Position numbers and translations under genes: made by a program
Shown here: piece after piece, positions 18,661 through 27,231 of the stretch
Position numbering within the stretch: position 1 is the stretch's first letter
Layout: the number at the start of each line of letters is the position of its first letter
NCBI RefSeq assembly: GCF_042747725.1
Contig: NZ_JBHZGO010000115.1
Span: 1 to 64,000, forward strand
Length of the DNA stretch: 64,000 nt
From: FACHB-T130 sp042747725
GTDB taxonomy: Bacteria; Cyanobacteriota; Cyanobacteriia; Cyanobacteriales; FACHB-T130
Direction: 5' to 3'
The notes under the pieces: generated by a model
What the model saw: only the letters and a program-made list of their open reading frames with translations
The model's database searches: none
Told to the model about the DNA's origin: nothing

Positions 18661-19434
18661 ATGAAAGCAGTGATACTGGCTGGAGGGCTTGGAACTCGAC
18701 TCACGGAAGAAACCACAATCAAACCAAAGCCGATGGTGGAAATTGGTGGACGACCCGTGCTGTGGCATATTATGAAAATTTACTCAGCTCATGGAATAAA
18801 CGATTTCATTATCTGCTGTGGTTATAAAGGCTACGTAATTAAGGAGTATTTTGCCAACTACTTCTTACATATGTCTGATGTCACATTTGATATGCGGTTT
18901 AACCAAATGAATGTGCATTGTGGCTATGCCGAACCCTGGCGAGTCACGTTGGTAGATACCGGAGATCAAACGATGACCGGAGGACGCTTGAAGCGAGTCA
19001 GAGAGCATATTGGGAATCAAACCTTTTGCTTTACCTATGGAGATGGCGTAGCGAATGTCAATATTCAAGAGCTAATAGACTTTCATCGAGAGCAAAAGTG
19101 TTTGGCAACATTGACTGCAACTCAGCCACCGGGACGATTTGGGGCGATTTCTTTAGAACCCGATCAACATAAAATTACCACTTTTCGGGAAAAGCCGGAA
19201 GGGGATGGTGCTTGGATTAATGGGGGTTACTTTGTTCTAGAGCCGGAAGTGATTGATTATATTGACGATGACTCCACAATTTGGGAGCAAGAACCCCTGA
19301 AAAAATTATCTCAAAATGAGCAGTTGGCTGCTTACAGACATCCTGGATTTTGGCAACCGATGGATACTTTACGAGATAAAAATTACCTGGAAGAACTTTG
19401 GAAGAGTGGGAATGCTCCTTGGAAAGTTTGGTGA
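18661..19434 (+). CDS. rfbF: Glucose-1-phosphate cytidylyltransferase
   Basis: This enzyme makes CDP-D-glucose from CTP and glucose-1-phosphate. The 257 residues fit the family. MKAVILAGGLGTRLTEE is the nucleotide-binding signature, KPKPMVEIGGRPVLWHI supplies the catalytic Lys region, and FTYGDGVANV, FREKPEG and WINGGYFV follow. GAGG precedes the ATG at 7 bases. The usual next enzyme, CDP-glucose 4,6-dehydratase, is not in the window; an lhgO-type oxidase follows by 52 bp. A deleted copy of this gene and the next lies at 16112. Confidence 0.93.
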   Translation: MKAVILAGGLGTRLTEETTIKPKPMVEIGGRPVLWHIMKIYSAHGINDFIICCGYKGYVIKEYFANYFLHMSDVTFDMRFNQMNVHCGYAEPWRVTLVDTGDQTMTGGRLKRVREHIGNQTFCFTYGDGVANVNIQELIDFHREQKCLATLTATQPPGRFGAISLEPDQHKITTFREKPEGDGAWINGGYFVLEPEVIDYIDDDSTIWEQEPLKKLSQNEQLAAYRHPGFWQPMDTLRDKNYLEELWKSGNAPWKVW

Positions 19435-19486
19435 CAAATTTCAGGAGTAACACTCATCCATTTCAGTTTCAGGGGCAAGAAAATTT

Positions 19487-20734
19487 ATGTATGATTTTGC
19501 AATTATCGGCGGCGGAATTATTGGGCTTTCTACGGCAATGGCTTTGGGAAAACGCTATCCCTCTGCCCGTATAGTAGTGCTGGAAAAAGAAAGCCAGTGG
19601 GCTTATCATCAAACAGGCAATAATAGTGGCGTGATTCACGCTGGCATTTATTACAAGCCAGGAAGTTTCAAAGCGAAATTTTGCCGGGAAGGAAGTCGCT
19701 CAATGGTGGAATTCTGCCGGGAGCATGGCATTGCACATGAAGTCTGCGGCAAAGTAATTGTGGCAACTGAGGAAAAAGAGCTGTCACGATTAGAAAGCCT
19801 TTATCAACGCGGCTGGGAAAATGGTTTAAAGACTAGCAAGATTAGTGCAGAGGAAGTCAAAGAAATTGAACCTCATGTCGCCTGTCTAGCCGGAATTCGG
19901 GTGTACGGAACTGGGATTGCCGATTACAAGCAGGTGGCTCGAAAATATGCCGAGCTAATTGAAGCACAAGGTGGAGAGCTTCGCCTCAATACCAAAGTTG
20001 AGAAAATTGTTGGAACGGGTGAGAATCAGGTACTTGAGACAAATAACGGCACGTTTGAAACGCGCTTTGTCATCAATTGTGCCGGACTGCATAGCGATCG
20101 CGTTGCCAAATTAGGAAACGTCGATCCGAAAGCGAAAATTGTCCCATTCCGGGGAGAATACTACGAACTCACGCCAGAAAAACGCTATCTCGTCAAAACC
20201 CTGATTTATCCGGTTCCTAATCCAGATTTTCCCTTCTTGGGCGTTCACTTCACCCGGATGATTGATGGAAGCGTTCATGCAGGGCCAAATGCCGTTCTCA
20301 GCCTCAAGCGGGAAGGTTACAAAAAGACAGACTTTAATCTACGTGATTTTGCTGAGGTGATGACTTATCCCGGTTTTTGGAAACTAGCAGCAAAACACGC
20401 CGACGAAGGCATTCAGGAAATCATTCGTTCCTTCAGTAAAGCCGCCTTTGTGCGTAGCTTGCAAAGGCTGATTCCGGAAGTGCAATCGGACGATCTAATT
20501 CCCACTCACGCCGGGGTTCGCGCTCAAGCTTTGATGAATGATGGCAAGTTAGTGGACGACTTTTTAATTGTTAAAGGCAATAACTCCGTCCACGTTTGCA
20601 ACGCGCCTTCCCCCGCTGCTACATCTTCCCTGGAAATTGGCAAAGCAATCGTAGAGCAAATTCCGGAAAGAACCCTGGCGACTACAAGTCGCGGCTACAC
20701 AAACAAAACCCGACTACACGGGTTTCAAGATTAA
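19487..20734 (+). CDS. lhgO: L-2-hydroxyglutarate oxidase family FAD protein
   Basis: LhgO enzymes oxidise L-2-hydroxyglutarate to 2-oxoglutarate with FAD. The 415-residue protein opens with the DAO-type dinucleotide motif IIGGGIIGLSTAMALG. HQTGNNSGVIHAGIYYKPGS is characteristic of the LhgO subgroup. VPFRGEYYELTPE and PNPDFPFLGVHFTRMIDG follow. The last ~18 residues, from about 397, are encoded by an inverted-repeat element (20677-20793) and are not part of the family fold. Its position in a sugar cassette, and a fossil showing the same rfbF-lhgO order, suggest a conserved association, so a sugar-acid substrate is possible. Confidence 0.85.
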   Translation: MYDFAIIGGGIIGLSTAMALGKRYPSARIVVLEKESQWAYHQTGNNSGVIHAGIYYKPGSFKAKFCREGSRSMVEFCREHGIAHEVCGKVIVATEEKELSRLESLYQRGWENGLKTSKISAEEVKEIEPHVACLAGIRVYGTGIADYKQVARKYAELIEAQGGELRLNTKVEKIVGTGENQVLETNNGTFETRFVINCAGLHSDRVAKLGNVDPKAKIVPFRGEYYELTPEKRYLVKTLIYPVPNPDFPFLGVHFTRMIDGSVHAGPNAVLSLKREGYKKTDFNLRDFAEVMTYPGFWKLAAKHADEGIQEIIRSFSKAAFVRSLQRLIPEVQSDDLIPTHAGVRAQALMNDGKLVDDFLIVKGNNSVHVCNAPSPAATSSLEIGKAIVEQIPERTLATTSRGYTNKTRLHGFQD

Positions 20735-20793
20735 TATGTTTTTAGTCCGCGTAGGCGAACTTTATCTGTGTAGTTGCGAATTCTATTCGCCCG
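20677..20793. repeat. Inverted-repeat element overlapping the lhgO 3' end
   Basis: GCGGCTACACAAACAAAACC (about 20691-20710) is imperfectly inverted against the sequence ending TGTGTAGTTGCGAA (about 20755-20780). The outer arms GGCGACTAC and TATTCGCCC also match. The element supplies the last codons and stop of lhgO. Such palindromic elements are common in filamentous cyanobacterial genomes. Confidence 0.65.
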
Positions 20794-20833
20794 GTACTTT
20801 CAAACACAAAATTAGTGTATAAAAAGTGAACAA

Positions 20834-21865
20834 ATGAAAGTATTAGTAACAGGAACAGAAGGCTATCTCGGCTCGTTACTCGCCCCCATTTTGATGAAAC
20901 GCGGACACGAAGTGATTGGGGTGGACACCGGCTTCTACAAAGTGGGTTGGCTGTATAACGCCACCGATTTAACTGCCAAAACCCTCAACAAAGATTTGCG
21001 GCACATCACAGCAGAAGACTTAGAGGGTGTCGAGGCAATTGTTCACATGGCAGAACTTTCTAACGATCCCGCCGGACAACTCTCACCCAATATCACCTAC
21101 GACATTAACCATAAAGGTTCAGTTCGCCTTGCCAATCTAGCTAAGGCAGCGGGTGTGCGGCGCTTCGTTTATATGTCTTCTTGCAGCGTCTACGGCGTAG
21201 CAACAAAGGATGATGTGACTGAAGAATCTCCCGTCAATCCTCAAACCGCTTATGCAGAATGTAAAACCTTCGTAGAACGAGATGTCAAGCCACTCGCCGA
21301 TGACAATTTTTCTCCTACCTTTCTGCGAAATGCCACCGCTTTTGGGGCATCTCCCAGAATGCGTTTTGATATTGTTTTAAATAACTTGGCGGGCTTAGCT
21401 TGGACAACGAAAGAAATCAAGATGATCAGCGACGGAACTCCTTGGCGTCCGTTGGTTCACGCCCTTGATATCTGTAAGGCAATTATCTGCACCCTAGAAG
21501 CACCCCGCGACATTGTTCACAACCAAATTTTCAACGTAGGGGACACTTCTCATAACTATCGAGTCAAAGAAATTGCTGAAATTATTGCCTCAGTCTTCCA
21601 AGGATGTCAGCTAACCTTTGGAGAAAATGGCTCAGACAACCGCAGTTATCGAGTTTCTTTTGAGAAGATTAACAAAACTCTACCGGGATTTAAGTGTGAA
21701 TGGGATGCCCAGCGGGGTGCCCAGCAGTTATTCGATTTGTTCAAGCAAATTGATATGACTGAAGACATCTTTTTGTTTAGAGGGTTCACTCGTTTGAAGC
21801 AGCTAGAGTACCTGATTCGCACCCAACAAATCGATCAAAACTTTTTCTGGAGTAAGGAGTTATAA
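20834..21865 (+). CDS. NAD-dependent epimerase/dehydratase (extended SDR)
   Basis: The 343-residue protein has VLVTGTEGYLGSLLAPIL as the GxxGxxG NAD site. VYMSSCSVYG supplies the catalytic Ser, and TAYAECKTFVERD the YxxxK pair. The substrate is probably a nucleotide sugar. It may act as a 4,6-dehydratase, 4-epimerase or 4-reductase, and the sequence does not decide. It lies between lhgO and a C-methyltransferase, separated from the latter by only 3 bp, so it is translationally coupled. With rfbF upstream and no rfbG present, it is the best local candidate to act on CDP-glucose or a derivative. Confidence 0.85.
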   Translation: MKVLVTGTEGYLGSLLAPILMKRGHEVIGVDTGFYKVGWLYNATDLTAKTLNKDLRHITAEDLEGVEAIVHMAELSNDPAGQLSPNITYDINHKGSVRLANLAKAAGVRRFVYMSSCSVYGVATKDDVTEESPVNPQTAYAECKTFVERDVKPLADDNFSPTFLRNATAFGASPRMRFDIVLNNLAGLAWTTKEIKMISDGTPWRPLVHALDICKAIICTLEAPRDIVHNQIFNVGDTSHNYRVKEIAEIIASVFQGCQLTFGENGSDNRSYRVSFEKINKTLPGFKCEWDAQRGAQQLFDLFKQIDMTEDIFLFRGFTRLKQLEYLIRTQQIDQNFFWSKEL

Positions 21866-21868
21866 ATC

Positions 21869-23110
21869 ATGGCGATCGCTAAGTGTCGTTTTTGTAGCAA
21901 ATCCCTTCAGCACACCTTTGCCGATCTAGGGATGTCACCCATTGCAAATGACTACCTAACGCCAGAACAGCTGCGTCGGGCAGAAAAAAGTTACCCACTT
22001 CATGCCTATGTTTGCGAAAGTTGTCTTTTAGTGCAGCTAGAAGAGTTTGAATCTCCCGATCATATCTTTGGGGATGGTGACTACGCTTACTTTTCTTCTT
22101 ACTCAGAAAGTTGGTTGCGTCATGCCAAACTTTACACGGATTTGATGGTAGAAAGGTTTGGGTTTAACAAAAATCATCAAGTCATTGAAATTGCTAGTAA
22201 TGACGGCTACCTGTTGCAGTATTTCCATGAAAAGGGAATCCCCGTTTTAGGAATAGAACCAGCGGCAAATGTAGCAAAAGTTGCAGAGGAAAAAGGAATT
22301 CCCAGCTTAGTTAAGTTCTTTGGGGTTGAAACTGCTAAGGAACTGGCAGCAGCGGAGAAACAAGCCGATCTGTTGTTGGGCAACAACGTCCTCGCTCACG
22401 TTCCGGATGTGAATGATTTTGTAGCGGGAATGAAGATAGCCCTGAAGCCAGATGGCATCTTGACAATGGAATTTCCCCATTTGTTACAGCTGATGCAGCA
22501 AAATCAGTTTGACACGATTTATCACGAGCATTTTTCCTACTTTTCCTTCTTAACCGTTGAAAAAATCTTTGCGGCTCACGGTTTGACCTTATTTGATGTC
22601 GAAGAAATCCCGACTCACGGCGGTTCGCTCCGAATTTACGGCAAGCATGACAATGCGGCTGAGCCAGCCATGAGCGATCGCGTTAATCAGTTAAAATCCC
22701 AGGAAATCCAAGCTGGCTTAGATAAGATAGACACTTACCTGACCTTTGGAGAAAAAGTCAAAGAAACCAAGCGCAAGCTACTGAGTTTTTTGATTGAGGC
22801 GAAAGAACAGGGGAAAGCGATCGCCGGTTATGGTGCCCCAGCCAAAGGAAACACCCTCCTAAATTATTGTGGAGTTCGCACAGATTTTATCGATTTTACC
22901 GTAGATCGCAGTCCTCACAAGCAAGGAACCTTTCTACCAGGAACTCATATCCCCGTCCTCAACCCCGACGAAATCCGCGAAAGACAGCCTGACTACCTGC
23001 TAATTTTGCCTTGGAACCTCAAAGAGGAAATTATGCAGCAAATGGCATTTATTCGAGAGTGGGGAGGCAAGTTTGTAGTCCCAATTCCAGAGGTGCAAGT
23101 TTATCCATGA
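21869..23110 (+). CDS. NDP-sugar C-methyltransferase family protein
   Basis: The 413-residue protein has the three-part layout of sugar C-methyltransferases. An N-terminal zinc-binding segment has CRFC and CESC (about residues 5-55). A SAM domain has VIEIASNDGYLLQYF and LLGNNVLAHVPDVNDF, with the active-site-like YHEHFSYFS. A C-terminal Rossmann-like domain has AIAGYGAPAKGNTLLNY. These enzymes add a methyl branch to a 4-keto-6-deoxy sugar. AAGGAG lies 9 bases before the ATG. The 3' end overlaps rfbC by ATGA, so the two are co-translated. Confidence 0.88.
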   Translation: MAIAKCRFCSKSLQHTFADLGMSPIANDYLTPEQLRRAEKSYPLHAYVCESCLLVQLEEFESPDHIFGDGDYAYFSSYSESWLRHAKLYTDLMVERFGFNKNHQVIEIASNDGYLLQYFHEKGIPVLGIEPAANVAKVAEEKGIPSLVKFFGVETAKELAAAEKQADLLLGNNVLAHVPDVNDFVAGMKIALKPDGILTMEFPHLLQLMQQNQFDTIYHEHFSYFSFLTVEKIFAAHGLTLFDVEEIPTHGGSLRIYGKHDNAAEPAMSDRVNQLKSQEIQAGLDKIDTYLTFGEKVKETKRKLLSFLIEAKEQGKAIAGYGAPAKGNTLLNYCGVRTDFIDFTVDRSPHKQGTFLPGTHIPVLNPDEIRERQPDYLLILPWNLKEEIMQQMAFIREWGGKFVVPIPEVQVYP

Positions 23111-23655
23111 TCTTTACTGAAACCAAGCTCAAAGGTGCCTTTATTATTGACATAGAGCAACGAGAAGATAATCGAGGATTATTCGCTCGGACTTTCTGTG
23201 CCAATGAATTTGCCGAGCGCGGATTAAAGCCAAACGTTGCCCAATGCAACCTATCCGTGAACTACAAAAAAGGGACGTTGCGAGGTATGCATTATCAAGC
23301 AACCCCCGCCAGCGAAACAAAATTGGTTCGTTGTACCCGTGGTGCTATCTACGATGTCATCATCGATATGCGTCCTAAATCTCCCACGTATCTGTGCCAT
23401 ATTGGCGTCGAGCTAACCGCTGAAAACCGGCGTGCCCTGTATATCCCTGAAATGTTTGCCCACGGCTTCCAAACCCTAACCGATGACGCCGAAGTGGTAT
23501 ATCAGATGAGTGAGTTCTACACACCAGGGTATGAGCGGGGGCTACACTATGACGACCCTATCCTAGGGATTGAATGGCCCCTACCAGCCAGTGAAATTTC
23601 CGAAAAAGATGTATCCTGGCCTTTGTTCAGCTCTTATGTTCTTGTCGGGGCATAA
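23107..23655 (+). CDS. rfbC: dTDP-4-dehydrorhamnose 3,5-epimerase family
   Basis: This cupin-fold epimerase acts on 4-keto-6-deoxy nucleotide sugars. The 182 residues fit the family. NYKKGTLRGMHYQ contains the catalytic His, KLVRCTRGAIYDVIIDMRP is the conserved core, and VVYQMSEFYTPGYERGLHYDD includes the catalytic Tyr region. The true start is the ATG at 23107, which overlaps the previous stop codon as ATGA; upstream in-frame codons belong to the methyltransferase reading region. Paired with a C-methyltransferase and rfbF, it probably handles a CDP- or dTDP-linked branched sugar. Confidence 0.92.
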   Translation: MIFTETKLKGAFIIDIEQREDNRGLFARTFCANEFAERGLKPNVAQCNLSVNYKKGTLRGMHYQATPASETKLVRCTRGAIYDVIIDMRPKSPTYLCHIGVELTAENRRALYIPEMFAHGFQTLTDDAEVVYQMSEFYTPGYERGLHYDDPILGIEWPLPASEISEKDVSWPLFSSYVLVGA

Positions 23656-23750
23656 TTTTTATCTAGATCGATGAACCAAATACAAAACTGCCCGCTTGAT
23701 GTGGGGACGATGTAGAGTGCCTGAATCGTTGCAACCCATAAAGAAACAAC

Positions 23751-24692
23751 ATGAACACAATCTTTTTCGATTCTGATGTTAACGATGAGGTGAGGCGAAA
23801 ACATCTCTTCAACGGACAGATTTTCGTCTTTTCACCCCGCCCAAGTGCGATCGCGTTGTGCGAATTAGCTCGCGAACTCACCCAAGAAGCGTTTGGTTCT
23901 CTAGATCCAACAGAGGCACAATTTAGCCTCCCCGTCGAGAAGTTTGTGGAGATTGTCGCTCCACTCAAGCCTAGATTTATCCATCACCCCAAGTCAAAGC
24001 AGCTGATTCGGGAACTACTAGAGGATCTTGGCTGCGAGATGAACAAAACCTATTTCGACGTTCCGCGTATGAGGATCGTGTGTGATGGCACCTACCTCAA
24101 CGCAGGGGTTGCTTATCCGCTGCACCCGCATCGTGACACCTGGTACGCGGCTCCCCTCTGCCAGATGAACTGGTGGCTTCCCCTCTACGACTATGAATCC
24201 GAGAGTTCGATGGCATTTCAGCCCCGCTACTGGAGCCAGCCGATAAATAATGGCTCTAGCGAGTACAACCACTATGAGTGGAACCGGGAGGGTCGGAAAA
24301 ACGCCGCCCAGCATATCAAGAAAGATACCCGCAAGCAGCCCCGCCCATTAGAACACGTCGATCTCGATCCGCAGCTCCGAGTCGTTACCAAACCAGGCGG
24401 AATCATCCTCTTCTCTGGCGCACAGCTGCATTGGACAGTGCCCAACACCTCCGGACGCACGCGCTTTAGCATCGACTTCAGAACCGTACACCTCGACGAT
24501 GTCATCTCCAAGGGCGGCGCACCGAATCTCGACTCCGCTCCTCAAGGAACTACACTCAGAGAACTCATGCGGGGCAGCGATCTCGCCCGCATTCCTGATG
24601 ACATCATTGCCCTCTATGAGAATGAGCCACCACCCAGTGAGGAGGGGCTTTTGTTCCAACCTCCGGCGGAAGTCTTAAACTCTGTTCGTTAG
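23751..24692 (+). CDS. 2-oxoglutarate/Fe(II) oxygenase-like protein (phytanoyl-CoA dioxygenase-like)
   Basis: I see the elements of a double-stranded beta-helix oxygenase in this 313-residue protein. HPHRDTWY gives a His127-x-Asp129 pair, GAQLHWTVPN gives a distal His227, and GRTRFSIDFR supplies an Arg for 2-oxoglutarate binding. NWWLPLYD is the usual strand between. It might hydroxylate or oxidise a sugar or glycan component. An LhgO-family protein, which would yield 2-oxoglutarate, is encoded 3 kb upstream. Codon use is more GC-rich than in the flanking GT genes, suggesting a separate origin. The function call rests on motifs only. Confidence 0.68.
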   Translation: MNTIFFDSDVNDEVRRKHLFNGQIFVFSPRPSAIALCELARELTQEAFGSLDPTEAQFSLPVEKFVEIVAPLKPRFIHHPKSKQLIRELLEDLGCEMNKTYFDVPRMRIVCDGTYLNAGVAYPLHPHRDTWYAAPLCQMNWWLPLYDYESESSMAFQPRYWSQPINNGSSEYNHYEWNREGRKNAAQHIKKDTRKQPRPLEHVDLDPQLRVVTKPGGIILFSGAQLHWTVPNTSGRTRFSIDFRTVHLDDVISKGGAPNLDSAPQGTTLRELMRGSDLARIPDDIIALYENEPPPSEEGLLFQPPAEVLNSVR

Positions 24693-24982
24693 GAATTAAC
24701 GAGCATTTAACTAACACTTCCATTTGATGCTAGCCGTCAGCAACCCCGTAAAACTTGCCAAAATTTGGTACTAATTTTACGGGTGCTGAAGCTAGTAAGT
24801 AGATGGATATAGTTATTTGTAGGATGGGTAGAGCGACTAAGTGTTACCTCATCAAACCCATATCAATGTTGGGTTTCGTTCCTCAACCCAACCTACCTCA
24901 GATGCGCGAGTTTAATTATGTCTACCTACTTATTAAGGACGTTCAAGTTGCCCTTGACTTTTTGTAAAAGAGGCTTAAAGCT
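24693..24982. other. Intergenic region with hairpin repeat
   Basis: This 290-bp spacer contains GTTGGGTT (24868-24875) paired with AACCCAAC (24885-24892), part of a TTGGGTTTCG...CTCAACCCAA repeat common in cyanobacterial genomes. AGAGG at about 24969 is the likely ribosome-binding site for the GTG start at 24983. Confidence 0.5.
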
Positions 24983-26314
24983 GTGAACCTCACCGATCTG
25001 AAGAGAGTTCTTAACCCTAATGATATTGGCAACGAGATGTACCAGATTATCTCAAAGCTATATCCGATTTGCCGCAGTATTACGGGCAATGGCTTTCGAG
25101 AAACTCTCAAGATTATTCAAGAACTCATTCCCTTAGAAATTCACGAGGTACCGACGGGAACGGAAGTGTTCGACTGGACGGTTCCGAAGGAGTGGAATAT
25201 TAAGGATGCCTACATCAAAAATTCTCAGGGTGAGCGAGTCGTAGACTTCCAAAAATCTAACTTGCACGTTGTCAATTACAGCGTGCCGGTTCGGAAAAAA
25301 ATGCCTTTTCAGGAACTGAAAGAACACCTATTTACCCTACCAGATACTCCTGAGTGGATTCCTTATCGGACTTCTTATTACAAAGAAACTTGGGGCTTTT
25401 GTTTGAGTCACAAGCAATTTTTAGAACTGAAAGATGGCGAATATGAAGTCTGCATTGATTCCTCTTTAGAATCAGGAAGCCTGACTTACGGCGAGTATTA
25501 CATCAAAGGAGAAAGCCCAGACGAAGTTTTAATCTCTTGCCATGCTTGTCACCCATCTCTGTGTGACGATAATCTATCGGGCATCGCTCTCAGTACCTAT
25601 TTGGCAAAACATCTCAGCTCGATTTCTCGGAGATACTCTTACCGATTTCTATTTATTCCGGGAACGATTGGTTCCATTACTTGGCTGTGTTTAAATGAAG
25701 CCCAAGCCCAGAAAATTAAACACGGATTGGTAGTAACGTGTGTGGGAGATCCAGGCAAAGTTACTTATAAGAGAAGCCGCCAAGGTGATGCAGAAATCGA
25801 TAGAGCCAGCCTTCACGTTTTAAAGCATTCGGGGCAAGAGCATGAAATTATTGATTTCTTCCCCTATGGCTACGATGAGCGGCAGTATTGCTCTCCGGGG
25901 TTCAATCTGGCTGTGGGTTGTTTTATGCGATCGCAGCACGGTGAGTTTCCCGAATACCACACATCGGCAGATAATCTAGATTTTGTGCAACCTGAATATC
26001 TGGCTGACTCCTTCTCTAAATGTTTGTCAATTTTCCACGTTTTGGAAGGCGATCGGACTTACTTAAATCAAAATCCTAAATGCGAGCCGAGACTGGGGAA
26101 AAGGGGTCTTTATAAAGGAATTGGCGGGCAGAAAGAGGGGGCACTTAATGAAATGGCAATCCTGTGGGTGTTAAATTTGTCGGATGGCAATCATACCCTT
26201 CTAGACATTGCCGATAGGTCGGGTTTAGCATTTGATGAGATTAAAAGAGCAGCAGATGCTTTAGTAGAACATGATTTATTGAAAGAGTGTTTGAAATCAG
26301 CAACCGTCAGCTAA
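24983..26314 (+). CDS. DUF4910/DUF2172 aminopeptidase-like protein
   Basis: The 443-residue protein starts with GTG. It has the M28-like metallo-hydrolase pattern HACHPSLCDDNLSGIAL (His and Asp metal ligands) and FPEYHTSADNLDFV (C-terminal His ligand). GYDERQYCSPGFN is typical of DUF4910 proteins. The last ~75 residues look like a winged-helix domain (IADRSGLAFDEIKRAADALVE). The family is frequent in polysaccharide and nucleotide-sugar loci, but its reaction is not established. Amidohydrolase or aminopeptidase action on a modified sugar is inference. Confidence 0.82.
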   Translation: MNLTDLKRVLNPNDIGNEMYQIISKLYPICRSITGNGFRETLKIIQELIPLEIHEVPTGTEVFDWTVPKEWNIKDAYIKNSQGERVVDFQKSNLHVVNYSVPVRKKMPFQELKEHLFTLPDTPEWIPYRTSYYKETWGFCLSHKQFLELKDGEYEVCIDSSLESGSLTYGEYYIKGESPDEVLISCHACHPSLCDDNLSGIALSTYLAKHLSSISRRYSYRFLFIPGTIGSITWLCLNEAQAQKIKHGLVVTCVGDPGKVTYKRSRQGDAEIDRASLHVLKHSGQEHEIIDFFPYGYDERQYCSPGFNLAVGCFMRSQHGEFPEYHTSADNLDFVQPEYLADSFSKCLSIFHVLEGDRTYLNQNPKCEPRLGKRGLYKGIGGQKEGALNEMAILWVLNLSDGNHTLLDIADRSGLAFDEIKRAADALVEHDLLKECLKSATVS

Positions 26315-26345
26315 GATTAATCCAAATCCTTGCAACCAAAATTGA

Positions 26346-27068
26346 ATGTCAGCCTTAAAAGACCAAATTGCAGTTGTAACGGGAGCTAGTAGCGGGATTG
26401 GCAAAGCGATCGCGCTCGGTTTGGCAGAGCAAGGAGTCACGCTTTGTCTGGTGGGACGTAATTTAGAAGCGCTAGAGACAGTCGCCGAAACTGCCACCAC
26501 TGCATCCAAAGTTCTGCTTTATCAAGTTGATCTCACGCTAGACGAAGACATTGAGCAGCTAAAAACTCGTCTTGAGCAAGATGTAGGAAATGTTGATCTG
26601 CTCGTTCATAGTGCTGGTGTCATCACCTTAGGGGACATGAAAACCGCCTCCCTGGAAGACTTTGACTGGCAGTACCGCGTCAATGTTCGCGCTCCTTATG
26701 CGCTGACACAAGCCTTGTTACCGGCGATCGCACTCCGTCAGGGTCAGATCGCGTTCATCAACTCGACGGTGGGTTTGAATGCTAGAGGCGGTGTGGGACA
26801 ATATGCTGCAACCAAGCACGCACTGAAGGCGATCGCTGACAGTCTGCGAGAGGAAGTCAACGCAGATGGCGTGCGCGTTCTCAGCATCTATCCCGGACGC
26901 ACTGCTAGTCCCATGCAAGCATCGGTTCAAGAGATAGAAGGTAAGACATATCATCCAGAACGACTTCTGCAACCAGAAGACGTAGCCGCAGTGGTACTCA
27001 ATGCCCTCAGTTTGCCCCGAACCGCCGAAGTGACTGACATTAATATTAGACCTTTAAAGAAAACTTAA
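26346..27068 (+). CDS. Short-chain dehydrogenase/reductase
   Basis: The classical SDR of 240 residues has VVTGASSGIGKAIALGLAE (TGxxxGIG cofactor site), LVHSAGVI (NNAG equivalent), FINSTVG (catalytic Ser) and YAATKHALKAIAD (YxxxK). The residue after the first strand (LVGRNLE, with Arg) suggests NADP(H). It follows the DUF4910 gene by 31 bp and is probably co-transcribed. It could reduce a keto-sugar or lipid-linked intermediate. In the DprE2 comparison it is the only classical SDR near the UbiA-family gene, but it lies 10 kb away. Confidence 0.85.
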   Translation: MSALKDQIAVVTGASSGIGKAIALGLAEQGVTLCLVGRNLEALETVAETATTASKVLLYQVDLTLDEDIEQLKTRLEQDVGNVDLLVHSAGVITLGDMKTASLEDFDWQYRVNVRAPYALTQALLPAIALRQGQIAFINSTVGLNARGGVGQYAATKHALKAIADSLREEVNADGVRVLSIYPGRTASPMQASVQEIEGKTYHPERLLQPEDVAAVVLNALSLPRTAEVTDINIRPLKKT

Positions 27069-27231
27069 ATTCAGTTGAAGCTTAGATTCTCCAAGCTACA
27101 TTCAGAAAATGACTAGATGCTCAATAAGCGCACTATCATAAAACTTGATATTTTCACGCTTTGAGCTGTAATCCGTAAGTCTTTAGGTTCATAATTTTTA
27201 ATAGCATTTTTAGGAGTTGAAGCATATTTTT

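Noticed and set aside
19487..20734. DprE1-type oxidase to complete a DPA pathway
   Set aside because: The protein has the DAO-type fold signature and LhgO-specific NNSGVIHAG motif, whereas DprE1 belongs to the VAO family.
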